Assembly: GCA_024449915.1 (NCBI GenBank)
Contig: JAMZAV010000431.1
Coordinates: forward strand, 1-64,000
Origin: Sweltsa coloradensis
Lineage: Eukaryota > Arthropoda > Insecta > Plecoptera > Chloroperlidae
Length of the DNA: 64,000 nt
Direction of reading: 5' to 3'
The position numbers and the translations under genes were made by a program. The notes beneath the pieces were generated by a model. That model was given only the letters and a program-made list of their open reading frames with translations, did no database searches and was not told the origin of the DNA. Shown here in pieces: positions 46,725-57,600 of the stretch; position 1 is the first letter of the stretch, and every line of letters starts with the position of its first letter.

Positions 46725-47341
46725 TACCGTATCGGACCGAATATAGCGCGATGTTTTTTTCCGAAAATACTATCTCTAAAACAGCACTCGCGTTATTTTC
46801 GCGCTCTTGCATTTGAAATAGCGCCTGAAGATAGGCCACCTGCAATACAACTCCCGCATATCGGCTGCTGCGCATCGCCCCGCCCACCCACTCGACGCCA
46901 GCTGATCTCGTGAGGCGGGCGGTAGACGTCATCACGGGCTCCGCGGGAATATCACCACGGTTCACGGGTTCCGCGGAAAATGACCACCAAAATAACTGTG
47001 CGTACAATTAAAAAGTTTTTTCTTGGGAATCGATCCCGAATCGATTCTAGGTCACAATGATCGATTTGTAGTCCCTTAATCAGACTGGTGAACTGTGGTT
47101 GGCCTATGTGAGCTTGTGCTTGGCCCTACCCTGTTAAAAAACATAGAACTAGGCCCTAACATTGTTCAAAATATTTTGTTGTAAGAATGAAACTTTAGTC
47201 TATTCATTCATTGCATTGTAAATAAAAAATGTTTCTTGTACATTTTAATTTACTTTTCTTTTTCTTTTTTCTTGAAATGATTCTGAAAAATTGGGGGTCG
47301 TGTTATATTCGAGATCGTGCTATATTCGGTCCAATACGGTA
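46725..47341. mobile_element. MITE with TACCGTAT ends
   Basis: TACCGTATCGGACCGAATATAGC at the left and the same word (TACCGTATTGGACCG...) inverted at the right. The interior 46905-47070 (GGGCTCCGCGGGAATA, ACCACCAAAATAAC, CTTGGGAATCGAT, GTCACAATGATCGAT) is shared with the hAT elements 16297-16986 and 36222-36763, whose ends are unrelated. Confidence 0.65.
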
Positions 47342-47515
47342 TTGTATTAAAAAAATACTATTAACAATGTCAATCGTACTTGGGAAGTTCCTTTTGAAAG
47401 GGAACTTTTAAAAGATTTAGTTCATCAATTTAAAAAATAACTTTTATAAAGTTCAAGTTTGTTCTTACACCCTTACCTCTAAAAAGTTCTAGTTCTTCAT
47501 AAAAAGGAACTCAAG

Positions 47516-49505
47516 CAGTGGCGCGCTGAACCCTTGAATCGAACAGGAGCAAGCCCCCTCTTACAGGACCCACCCACCCTCACAAATAAACACATGAATG
47601 GGGGGTCTGGGGGGGTAGCCCCCAGGTAACATGCGGGTCCGGGGCGCATAGCCCCGGAAAAATTTTCAATTCTTAGGGTGTGTTTGGTGCGTTTTAACGA
47701 GTTTTAAGCACTAGAAAATACCTTTTTGGTAACAGAATACAAACCCATTACATGCAAGAAAAAAACAAAATTCATCAGTCCACCAAGACGTTTTCATTGT
47801 TCTTAATTTTCACGCCCCATACAACATGCGGGTCCGGGGCGCATAGCCCCGGAAAAATTTTCAATTCTTAGGGTGTGTTTGGTGCGTTTTAACGAGTTTT
47901 AAGCACTAGAAAATACCTTTTTGGTAACAGAATACAACCCCATTACATGCAAGAAAAAAACAAAATTCATCAGTCCTCAAGACGTTTTCATTGTTCTTAA
48001 TTTTCACGCCCCATGCAACATGCGGGTCCGGGGCGCATAGCCCCGGAAAAATTTTCAATTCTTAGGGTGTGTTTGGTGCGTTTTAACGAGTTTTAAGCAC
48101 TAGAAAATACCTTTTTGGTAACAGAATACAAACCCATTACATGCAAGAAAAAAACAAAATTCATCAGTCCTCCAAGACGTTTTCATTGTTCTTAATTTTC
48201 ACGCCCCCTGGCTGGTCTGGTCCCCGTTTTGCACTTAGAAATTTGATCGATAGATAGGTTTGATTTCATTTGATTTGTTTAAACAGATTATATTATGAAA
48301 ACGTCCTAAAAGAAAAACTGGGACAATTACCCGTCCCGGGTGTTTTTTTCTATAGGGACAGCAGGACATGTGCCTGAATTCCAGGATTATTAATATGGAA
48401 GGTAGAAGTCTAGATTCTAGAAGATAACAATTCAGTAACATTACCCTCCAACAAAGAGAAATGAAATATTTTAATTGAAGAAACGTATGTAAAATATCAA
48501 GTCAAATTTAATTCCTTGTGCAAAATCAAATCATATCCAACCTCTCACAAAATACAGAAAACATCATTTAAAGATTTAAAGAGCCAACGAACACGTTGGC
48601 TGAACCAAGGTCGTTTTTATGTGATTTATTTTAACAGCTGTTTATATAATGAATAATAAACTTTATCAGACCTGTGGTATTGTTGGTACTTGATATGGTA
48701 GAAGATAACAATTCAGTAATGTTACTCTCCAACATAGAGGAATGAAATATTTTTTAATTGAATAAATCATGTGCAATATCAAGTCAAATTGAATTCTAAC
48801 TACAAAATCAAACCACCCAATCTTTTAATATTTTAGATACATCGATAAAATATGAAACAAAATAGAGAACACATTTAAACAGGAGAACGACTTGTTTCTT
48901 TTGTTACGACACGTCGACAAATGTGAGGTGACACAACATCAACGGGATCCACCCACTGAAGGAACTTCGAAGTGAACTAGTAAAACTTTTGTTCTCAATA
49001 ATATATTTTTTAAATATAGGTTTATTTACCTAAAAAAAGGGGGTTTCATTGATTGGAAGAGCGTAGCGAAGATTCCATTTCACTTCACTGGAGTGGAGAA
49101 AAAAATCCGGAATGTTTTTTTTTTTTTTCTGTATTTTTGTGTGTTTGTCAGCACGATTCTGGCTAAACCGATACTCCAATTGCGATGAAATTTTCTGGAG
49201 GCCTTCGAAATCTCTGAACTTAGAACTGCCACGTTTTTAGCGCAATTTTACGATTTTACGATTTCTAGAACTTATAACTCATTCACAAGTTTTTGGAAAA
49301 CCCTTCGGAAAACAACTATGTAGATATAGTTTATTATTAATTGTTTACAATGTCCTAAATATGATGAGGTAAATGAAGTATGAAATAAAATGATAAATAC
49401 AAAATAAAATGAGGTGAGTGGGTCCCCTCCGGGGACCCACCCACCCACCCCCTTTAGGACCAGGAGCAATTGCTCCTGGTCTTATATATAGTCAGCGCGC
49501 CACTG
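47516..49505. mobile_element. hAT element, CAGTGGCGCGCTGA ends
   Basis: A perfect duplication AACTCAAG (47508-47515 and 49506-49513). Termini are CAGTGGCGCGCTGA exactly inverted. The right subterminal region has the palindrome AGGAGCAATTGCTCCT and the left has AGGAGCAAG. Inside are three 194-bp tandem units (47629-48208) and a partial Helentron-like repeat (about 49064-49270). Confidence 0.85.
47629..48208. repeat. three tandem units of about 194 bp
   Basis: Units start with ACATGCGGGTCCGGGGCGCA at 47629, 47824 and 48018 and are almost identical. Each has a GGGGCGCATAGCCCCGG hairpin followed by GGTGTGTTTGGTGCGTTTTA. The array is internal to the hAT element 47516-49505. Confidence 0.85.
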
Positions 49506-50549
49506 AACTCAAGTTTCTTTAAAAAGTTCCCTTTTATTATTAATTTTGTTTAATGCGACTGCAGAGTGACTGACGTGCAACTTGCAAGCATGCGTATGGC
49601 TGTCAAAGAGCACGGTGAGTGGTAGGGTCATGAATCATATGATATGAAAATTATAAATGGTACGCAACGGCAAAGTTGTTTGTTAACGAATCCTGAAAAG
49701 TGGTACTTTTGTTTGTACAAAATTGACTTCTTAATTGGGAATATTCCACAAACTATTTTATATTTTATTTTAATTCTTATTTAATTATATCTTAATAGTC
49801 ACTGCACTTTTTTTATTTAAAAAAAAATTATTTTGTGTACTAATTTAAACAAGAAGTAAACTTGAACCCCAGTTTGCGCGCCAAAAACGAGCTTGCGCCA
49901 TCTTTGGACAGTACTACGGCATAACTTTGTAGAGTCAAGGCCAATTGGAAACTAAATGTACGTATATTTGACTTGTACATATTTACATACAGACGGCGGT
50001 GCTCGCCCATCCGCTCCATAGATATCTTAACACCTGTAGTAGGCTAGATCCGCAGTCTCCAATACCTCCGCACAGGCGCGAGCGTACCGAATTGAAGCGT
50101 CAATCCCACCCATTCAAGATGGCGGTTTGGCGTTTTAATTTATGCTTTTTTAATGCAATAAAGTATTTTACAGGATTGTTTGATATGGTTTTAGCTTGTG
50201 CAGCATGGTATTGAACAAACAGAAACAATGCAAAGTTATTGCATAAGGGAATTTAGTAATCATTTGGTGTTAAAGTCTTATATGCTCACCTGTCAAACTG
50301 GCGGCTATCTTTAAAAATATTTTTTCGATTAATCGCTCCCATCTAATTAACACGCAAACTCACCCATTCAAGATGGCTTCCCATTGTCCCGGAAGTGGAT
50401 CGCTGACTGCTAGTCTAGCCAATTATATGGGATGTCTATGATCCGCTCAACAACAAACACAAGCTCCACAGCCACTTAAACGATGTACATTTTCACCAAA
50501 TTTTGTTTTTATTTTTTCATATGTGACAGGAGATTTTGCGAGATCATTC
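49506..50549. other. intergenic DNA, no gene recognised
   Basis: I see no conserved frame or transposon ends. A repeated phrase 'cccattcaagatggc' occurs at about 50108 and 50362. Confidence 0.4.
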
Positions 50550-50550
50550 T

Positions 50551-51315
50551 TGGATGAGCCAAGCGAAGATTCCATTTCACTACACTGGAGAGAAAAATCC
50601 GGAATGTTTTTTTTTATTCTTTTTTTTCTTTTTGTATTTTTGTCTGTCTGTTGACACGATTCCGGCTAACCCGATACTCCAATTGCGATGAAATTTTATG
50701 GAGGCCTTCGAAATCTCTGAACTTAGAACTGCCTTGTTTTTGAGCGCAATCGAAAAATTATTTCTCATAAAAATTGCAATTTTTATGACTTTTCGATTTA
50801 AAAAAATTTCTTCGACTTATAACACCTACATGCTTTGTCCGATTGTTAAGTTTTTTTTTTAGAACCTTAATTTTATGAATTGATATATTCGTGTGAAATT
50901 TGAGCGTATTCAAAAAATTACTTCCCATGAAAATCGCAATTTTACGATTTTTTTCGATTTTTAAAATTTCTTCAGCTTATAACACCTACATGCTTTATCC
51001 TATTGTAATGTTTTTTTTTCACAGAACCTTAATTTCATGAATTTAATATTCGTGTGAAATTTGAGCGCAATCGAAAAATTATTTCTCGTGATAATCGCAA
51101 TATTACGATTTGTTTTGATTTTTTAAATTTCTTTGACTTATAACACCTACATGCTTTATCCGATTGTAATGATTTTTGCACAGAACCTTAATTTTATGAA
51201 TTTTAATATAATCGTGTGAAATTTGAGCGTAATCAAAATATTATTTCTTATGAAAATCGCTATTCTACGCTTTTTTCGTTTTTTAAAAATTACGCTCATC
51301 CAACAACGCGCCTGA
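50551..51315 (+). mobile_element. Helentron-like repeat, family A, with internal tandem units
   Basis: Starts after a host T with TGGATGAGCCAAGCGAAG. The body is about four tandem units of roughly 163 bp, starting near 50738, 50903, 51067 and 51228. Each has a GAGCGCAATCGAAAAATTAT-like start, then a poly-T-rich segment, CTTATAACACCTACATGCTT and AGAACCTTAATTTTATGAAT. The 3' part reaches CGCTCATCCAACAACGCG but then diverges, so the CTAG end is lost. Confidence 0.55.
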
Positions 51316-51874
51316 AAAAGCATTTGCGAAGCTTCCTTGTAATAAAGGAATACGAGCATTTTTGACTTGAATTTTTGCACAGCCTAGGATTACCATGTTA
51401 TTCTTTATCTACATTAGGCTTTAATTAGTCATCAAAGTAAGGATTTTGTGCTGGATGTGTCAGAAGACGGACGTACAGTTTAGGGTTGACAGGATAAGCC
51501 TAGGGTTTGTCATGTGTCACGTGTAATTTTAGTATTCACACATTCACACAGGAACGATTGGCCTAGACTGTTGTAATATAAATAATTTTCTACGTCTAGG
51601 CCTAGACCTAGGACTGTTTCAGTTTTGTTTTTTGATTGCAATGTCAACTTTTCTTGTTTCCCGGCTAAATGTCCGCCATCTGTTTACACTACTGTAGGCT
51701 ACGCAAGGCCCTGCTTTGTTTAAAACACTGCCATCTGGATGTATGTATGTGTATCCAGACGGCGTTGGTTTGACACAGTTCTGACGTTCAGTCGTTTTTG
51801 CCCCTCTTAGAATATTAAAAAAAATGCTGTTTTTAAAACGGCTACCTATAAATTATTGGATTATTATTTCACAG

Positions 51875-52150
51875 TGTCATGTCATGGTGGCAAACTACTC
51901 CAGCTCTGAGTTTAGAAGGCATAAAACATCAGTTGTCATGTCATGGTGGCAAACTACTCCAGCTCTGAGTTTAGAAGGCATAAAACATCAGTTGTCATGT
52001 CATGGTGGCAAACTACTCCAGCTCTGAGTTTAAGAAGGCATAAAACATCAGTTGTCATGTCATGGTGGCAAACTACTCCAGCTCTGAGTTTAGAAGGCAT
52101 AAAACATCAGTTGTCATGTCATGGTGGTAAAACTACTCAGCTCTGAGTTT
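51875..52150. repeat. minisatellite, 59-60 bp unit, five copies
   Basis: Units beginning GTCATGTCATGGTGGCAAAC start at 51875, 51935, 51994, 52054 and 52113, each with CTCCAGCTCTGAGTTTAGAA. Copies differ by only one or two bases, so expansion is recent. The final copy runs straight into a Helentron-like repeat. Confidence 0.9.
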
Positions 52151-52174
52151 GCCTCATCTGTGCATGCATAATAA

Positions 52175-52639
52175 TTAATAATGGATAAAGCATGTAGGTG
52201 TTGAAGGTCGAAGAATTTTTTTTTAAACGAAAAAACCCGTAAAATTCCGATTTTCATGAGAAATAATTTTTCGATTGCGCTCAAATTTCCCACGAACATC
52301 TAAATTCATAAAATTAAGATTCTGTGAAAAAATCATTTATCGGATAAAGCATGTAGGTGTTATAAGTCGAAGAATTTTTTTTTAAATCGAAAAAATCGTC
52401 AAATTGCGATTTTCATGAGAAATAAATTTCCGATTGCGCTAAAAAACGTGAAAGTTCAAAGATTTCGAAGGCCTCCAGAAAATTTCATCGGTATTGTAGT
52501 ATCGGTTTAGCCGGAATCGTGTTAACAAACACACAACAATACAAACGAAGGGAAAAAAAGAAGGAAAAAAAAACATTCCGGATTATTTTTTTCCAGTGTA
52601 GTAGAATGGAATCTTCGCTTCGCTCATTCAATTTTATTA
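52175..52639 (-). mobile_element. Helentron-like repeat, family A, 3'-truncated
   Basis: On the minus strand it starts after a host T with TGAATGAGCGAAGCGAAGAT and runs through the usual ATTCCGGCTAAACCGATAC text and about two of the 160-bp internal units. The hairpin and CTAG end are missing; it abuts the minisatellite. Confidence 0.5.
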
Positions 52640-52727
52640 TATTGGTATAAATAATAGAGTTTTTAGTTTATTTGTTATATGGGCGCGTCAACAGTGTAAG
52701 GCCCTAATGCGCCACTCTAGCCTATGA

Positions 52728-55050
52728 TAGCCTATGAACGATTGGTTGTCAGCAAACAAACTAGGCTTGAACGGGAAAAAGACCAACTTTATTCACTTTA
52801 AACTAAAAAAAGGCCGTTATGGACAGTGGCGTAGCGCAGAAGTCGGGGGCCCCCCCGCGACATTGGCCATTGGACATGGTAGGACCAAGCAAGGGGGGTA
52901 TGCTTCGCCCCCCATGAATAGCGCCGCAGGCGAAAAATTTTGAAAGCAAGTTTTTAGAGTGCATTTGGTGCGTTTTAGGAAAAAGTGGTGGGCTTAATGT
53001 AATACCGAAACAATGTAGTTTGTGTACGTCAATTTGTTTTGTCGTCATGTCGAGCTTACAATTCACAGCATACATGGTATTTTCGCCCCCCCCCCCATAT
53101 CCGCCACTTCCCCGCGACGTAATAATAATGTATACATCTATCTACTAAAACCATGATTGATAACATATTAATTATATCAACAACAACAACAACAACAACA
53201 ATTATGATAAATGTTAAGAATTGATAAATCAAATAACTTACATTTTGATTCACCAACTGCAATTCTGGAACGTTTCCTAGCCGTTTAGGCTTTTAGGTGC
53301 TTTTAGTGTGTTATTACAGTCTCACTCCCACGCTGAGATATGCATCTATCAGTGAGGGAGTCCGAGAGAAAACTGACCTCTGAAATAATTTTGTGTAAAG
53401 GGTGGAAACTAGCCACAAAACAAAGTTTATTGTTGGTGGGGGTAAGGGTAAAATTTAAGGTTCATTGGCATTGTCGGTGACATCGGACTGTTAGTTTTAC
53501 AACACAAGTGCTATTTCGCTAATCCCATACATCCGGTATATTGAGTCTCCAAAATCGTGAACGATCCCAAGATTTTAGAATTTGAGAGCAAGACTGGCCC
53601 CGTCCCTTCCTCGAATGTTTACACTTTACAGTCGTTGCTGTCATATTTATTGCATCGTGTAATTCAGGGAGCACACCGCCGTTAGTGGTCAAAGACCGAC
53701 CATTCCTCATGTTGGAACTAAATATTAATTTTATTCACAAGCACGTATTTCGCATACAAACCCAACACAGACCAAATGCCAAATGGCGACACACTACCGA
53801 TCCCCTCACAATCACCCTTTTAGCACAGCCATCCGTTTATGACTTGGCTCGCCCGTCTATACAACTGTTGCTATATTGTCTAAATATTTCGCTGTACAAA
53901 TACGGAAATGTTGGTTGCCTAGAAAATTCAATGGTGTCTTCACTGTCTTGTCTTCTTCATAATGAATATGATATTCAAAGTGTGTGAATATTCTTGAGAC
54001 CTGTGACTGATTTTCTGTCTGATACAACATTTTCCGTCATTTTTATTTTTTATTTTTAAATTTTGGGGGCCCGCGAATTTAGTCATATTATTTAAAATAC
54101 AATTTTGAGTGATTTGTTGTCTTATTTGAAATTTTCATAAAATGCGATCTATATCATCGGGGCCCCCCGCTACGCCAGTGGTTATGGATAAATTAGTCAT
54201 TACATTGAATTGAATGAAACCAATATAAATGAGGTAGACTGCACAAAAGTGCTAGGAGCAATAATTGATAATTCCCTTAGCTGGAAAGACCATGTGAAGT
54301 CCCTATGTGCTCAATTGGCATCTGCCTGCTATACCCTGAAGGTCATTAATAACTCTATTGGCAGAAATACTGCAAAAATTGCGTACCACGCATATTTTGA
54401 AGCACGCCTTAAATATGCTTTCCCCCTGTGGGGAAATTCGACAAATTCACACGATGCTTTTGTATTGCAAAAGAGAGCAATCAGGACCACTGCAGGCCTA
54501 AAAAATATGGAATCATGTAGAGAAGCTTTTAAAAATCTTCAAATCATGACTATGCCAAGCAAACAAACAATTAAAAGCAGACAGGATTTCACATCGAACA
54601 CACAAGTTCACGCACACAACACACGACAGAAAGAGCATCTTCATCCCAGCCAATACAACACAAAAAAGGGACAGACATCAATAATAAATATGGGCATAAC
54701 CTTATTTTAATAGACTACCTCCTAACATAAAAAACTTAACAAATACCGACAAACAGATACTAGCAATAAAAACATACCTGACAGAAAACTGTTTCTACAC
54801 AATTACGGGCCTAATGAATATTTCACCAATGAAAGAGATAGATAACATGTTTACCTGGTAGAATGCAAAATATATCACTGGTTTATCATTGTTTTATCAT
54901 TGTTTTATTAATTCAACATCCTTGCTGTGGAAAAGCATTTTGTAAATATGTAAGTTTATATAATTATAGTAGTTAGTCTGGACTAGTTAATGCTCATTTA
55001 TGTAACAGGCTATTTTAGTTATTTTATAGTAAACCAAATTGAATTGTATT
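52728..55050 (+). mobile_element. non-LTR retrotransposon fragment, split by a hAT element
   Basis: Left part: NDWLSANKLGLNGKKTNFIH up to GRYG at 52823. Right part from 54181: VLGAIIDNSLSWKDHVKSLC, LKYAFPLWGNSTNSHDAFVL, QKRAIRTTAGLKNMESCREA. These are the thumb and C-terminal region of a non-LTR RT related to the one at 26342. Endonuclease and most of the RT are missing. The 3' part after 54710 is frameshifted. Confidence 0.75.
52824..54180. mobile_element. hAT element, CAGTGGCGTAGCG ends
   Basis: A perfect duplication GTTATGGA (52816-52823 and 54181-54188). Termini are CAGTGGCGTAGCG and CACTGGCGTAGCG inverted. The duplication lies inside a codon run of a non-LTR protein, so the insertion site is clear. 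The interior has a 100-codon frame at 53685-53987 that I do not recognise. Confidence 0.85.
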
Positions 55051-55120
55051 GTATTGTTTTATTTTATTATGTACCTATATATATATATATATTAGTACTT
55101 TAGACAGAAATTAAAAAAGT

Positions 55121-55191
55121 GACTACACCGGGGTTTGAACCCGGGACCTTAGCTTACCGGGCTATGCTCTTACCAACTGAGCTATGCGGCC
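55121..55191 (-). tRNA. tRNA-like gene or pseudogene, anticodon GGT (Thr)?
   Basis: On the minus strand GGCCGCA-TA-GCTC-AGTTGGTAA-GAGC, then an anticodon arm ATAGC-CCGGTAA-GCTAA, then CCGGG-TTCAAAC-CCCGG and TGTAGTC. A and B boxes are good (TAGCTCAGTTGG, GGTTCAAAC). The acceptor stem has one C-A mismatch and two wobble pairs, the anticodon stem one A-A mismatch, and position 33 is C instead of T. This looks like a decayed tRNA or a SINE head rather than a working tRNA. It is framed by TTAGACAG in inverted orientation (55100 and 55211). Confidence 0.45.
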
Positions 55192-55282
55192 ACCAATTTA
55201 AAACTGTCTAATTTTTGGTATATATATATATATATAAACACATTGTATTTTCGGGTAATCCGTGTGTTTTTATTATTTGTTC

Positions 55283-55320
55283 CAACGTTTTGGGCAGTTC
55301 TCCCTGCCCATCTTCAAGGG
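55283..55320 (-). ncRNA. hammerhead-like motif, left arm of second Penelope element
   Basis: Minus-strand copy of the motif at 57330-57369: CCCTTGAAGATGGGCAGG-GAGAA-CTGCCC(A)AAACGTTGG. Here the core reads CAAAACG instead of CGAAACG, a one-base change that would damage it. Confidence 0.35.
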
Positions 55321-55611
55321 AATTAAAAACATAAAACAATATCAAAACAAACAAAACCTTACTTCAACAACAAACACTGCAACTATTTCCAATACAAAAC
55401 TAAATAGCTTAGAAAACATAGGTACCTACTCATGACAAAATATATACAAAGGCTACAATGATTTTTAAAAATGTGAAGCCATCAACACATCCTATTACTG
55501 TTAGCTGACCTCAGCGTACGAGTAGATTGCTCAAGGCAAGGGGTTCTCGTTGAGTCTTCCTTCTCTTGTCAACTCTTGGAGGAGGAGGACGAACTGAAGT
55601 CATTTCCATAC

Positions 55612-57167
55612 CATACATACCGTCTACCATAAACCAACGCATACAAACCGATATTTAAACGCAGTCTCACACCACCACCCAGCACAGCTTGCATTGCAAC
55701 AGTAGTGAACACCCTTGCTATTAGATCCAAAAGACTGTCTGATGATGAGCACATGGCTGAAGAAATGATTGGGTTACGAAACACCTTACTCTCTAACGGA
55801 TTTTCCCCCAACACAATTGCTCGAGCATTCCATAAAACGTCAAGTAAACCTGTTGATCAAGATATTCCAAAAGATGAACCCCGATCAACTGCGTTTCTGC
55901 CTTACGTCCAAGGAACCACCGATAAAATAAGCCGTTTACTCAAAAAACAGAATATAAAAACTGTTTTTAGCACGGATCGGAAGATATCATCTATGTTACG
56001 CAACGCTTAAGACACCATTCCTAACGAGTCCCATGGTACCTATACGAAATTCCGTGTGGAAGTTGCGAAAAGACTTACGTAGGAAGAACTAACCGCAAAA
56101 TATCGGTCCGCATCGACGAACATAGAGTTGCAGTTAGACGTATGGAAACCAGGGGCGGATCCAGGCCCTCTCAAAGGGGGGGGGGGCGACCTAGCTCGCA
56201 CTACACGGGGGGTCTGGGGGGCACAGCCCCCCAGCTTAGCCCCGCAGGGAAATTTTTTTTGAGGCCCTTTTTTCAAAAACGAGTTTTAATGGCTTTAGAG
56301 AGGGTATATTTCAATATATTTTATATGCAGTTGCTCTGCTCACTAAAATAGGCCCTGGAGGAAGGTAAATCCCTTTATAATCGCTATCGCTCAGGTATTT
56401 CTATACCCTCACATTTTGAAAATCAGTGTTGAAATAAATGTTATTGGATGAGAGTAGTAAAGACTTTAATTTCGCTCCCCTGAGAAAAAAAGCTGAAGTG
56501 TTTTTTTTTCTGTCTGCTCGCGCTCTACCGGTCAAATGGCTACTCTGATCGTGCTGAAATTTTCATGGGACCTTCAAAACCTATGAAGTTATAGATGTGT
56601 TACGATTTTGGGTGAAACCAAAGAAAATAATATCGTGCAACTGTGAGGAATTGACCAAAAGCAATAAACTTTTAAAAAAAAAAATAATTGCTAGAAAACA
56701 TTGATATTTCTGATGGCTGAAGATATTTATTATAGAATAAAATTTAGCTTTTCAAGGATCAAGGGGGGGGGGCGATCGCCCCTACCGCCCCTCCCCTGGA
56801 TCCGCCACTGATGGAAACCACCTCAGCTCGTTTCCAACATGCTTTCGACAAGGAGCACTGGATTAACTTTGATGAAGCTAAAACCTTAGCCAAAGTGAAA
56901 CATGAGGTGCCCCAAATCGTAAGAGAGGCGGTGGAGATGGAGAAACGGAAACACAACATGAACACACGGGATGATGCTAAAAGACTTTCAGCCACATGGA
57001 AACATGTTTTGCAAGGCTGTCATGTTCAACCCAAAGCTCACCCTGTGGAAATGTCTGCAGTCCGTCCTCCTCCTCCAAGAGTTGACAAGAGAAGAAAGAC
57101 TCAACGAGAACCCCTTGAGCCATCTACTCGTACGCTGAGGTCAGCTAACAGTAATATGATGTGTTGA
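55612..57167 (+). pseudogene. Penelope-like protein C-terminus (GIY-YIG), broken
   Basis: The frame at 55705-56010 reads RSKRLSDDEHMAEEMIGLRN, FLPYVQGTTDKISRLLKKQN, which is the linker between RT and GIY-YIG in many Penelope-like proteins. Around 56040 the frame slips; in the corrected frame CGSCEKTYVGRTNRKISVRI followed by DEHRVAVRR is the GIY-YIG domain. The hAT insertion at 56150 interrupts it. After the insertion METTSARFQHAFDKEHWINF and EAVEMEKRKHNMNTRDDAKR complete the C-terminus, with the stop at 57165. One frameshift, one insertion and missing RT make it dead. Confidence 0.75.
56150..56810. mobile_element. hAT element, CAGGGGCGGATCC ends
   Basis: A perfect duplication ATGGAAAC (56142-56149 and 56811-56818). 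Termini are CAGGGGCGGATCCAGG and CAGTGGCGGATCCAGG inverted. It lies inside the GIY-YIG-encoding part of the second Penelope-like element. It carries poly-G runs next to both ends and no frame of note. Confidence 0.85.
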
Positions 57168-57329
57168 TGGCTTCACAGTTTTTAAAATCATTGTAGCCTT
57201 TGTATATATTTTGTCATGAGTACCTATGTTTTCTAAGCTATTTAGTTTTGTATTGTATCTAGTTGCAGTGTTTGTTGTTGAAGTAAGGTTTTGTTTGTTT
57301 TGATATTGTTTTATTTTCTTAATTCCCTT

Positions 57330-57369
57330 GAAGATGGGCAGGGAGAACTGCCCGAAACGTTGGAACAAA
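57330..57369 (+). ncRNA. hammerhead-like motif, right arm of second Penelope element
   Basis: CCCTTGAAGATGGGCAG, loop GGAGAA, CTGCCCGAAACGTTGGAAC. A six-pair stem (GGGCAG/CTGCCC) is followed directly by GAAAC, and before the stem is TTGAAGAT, close to the CUGANGA half-core. Hammerheads of this minimal type are known from Penelope-like terminal repeats. Confidence 0.4.
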
Positions 57370-57600
57370 TAATAAAACTACACGGATTACCCGAAAATAC
57401 AATGTGTTCATATCCAATCCGTGAAAGTTATTTTAAAAAAGTTTTAAAAGTAGAAAATTATAAATAATTTTTACACATACATATATATATACCAAAAGGC
57501 TTATTCGTTTAAGTAAAACATTCGTTAATTAATATGTGTTTTTATAAATTATTAAATTACAAAAGGAAATCATTTATATATGTTTAAATATATATATATA

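Larger units (their letters stand above)
55239..57406 (+). mobile_element. Penelope-like element, second family, with inverted terminal arms
   Basis: The right arm, about 57064-57406, is the end of the coding region plus terminal DNA. It returns inverted as the left arm, about 55239-55590. Between them lies the C-terminal part of a GIY-YIG Penelope protein on the + strand, interrupted by the hAT element 56150-56810. The RT core is missing. Both arms carry the hammerhead-like motif. As in 6073-11275, a partial inverted copy is attached to the end of the element. Confidence 0.75.

Noticed and set aside
53685..53987. 100-codon frame inside hAT element 52824-54180 as a transposase remnant
   Set aside because: No hAT dimerisation or DDE motif could be seen; it may be chance.
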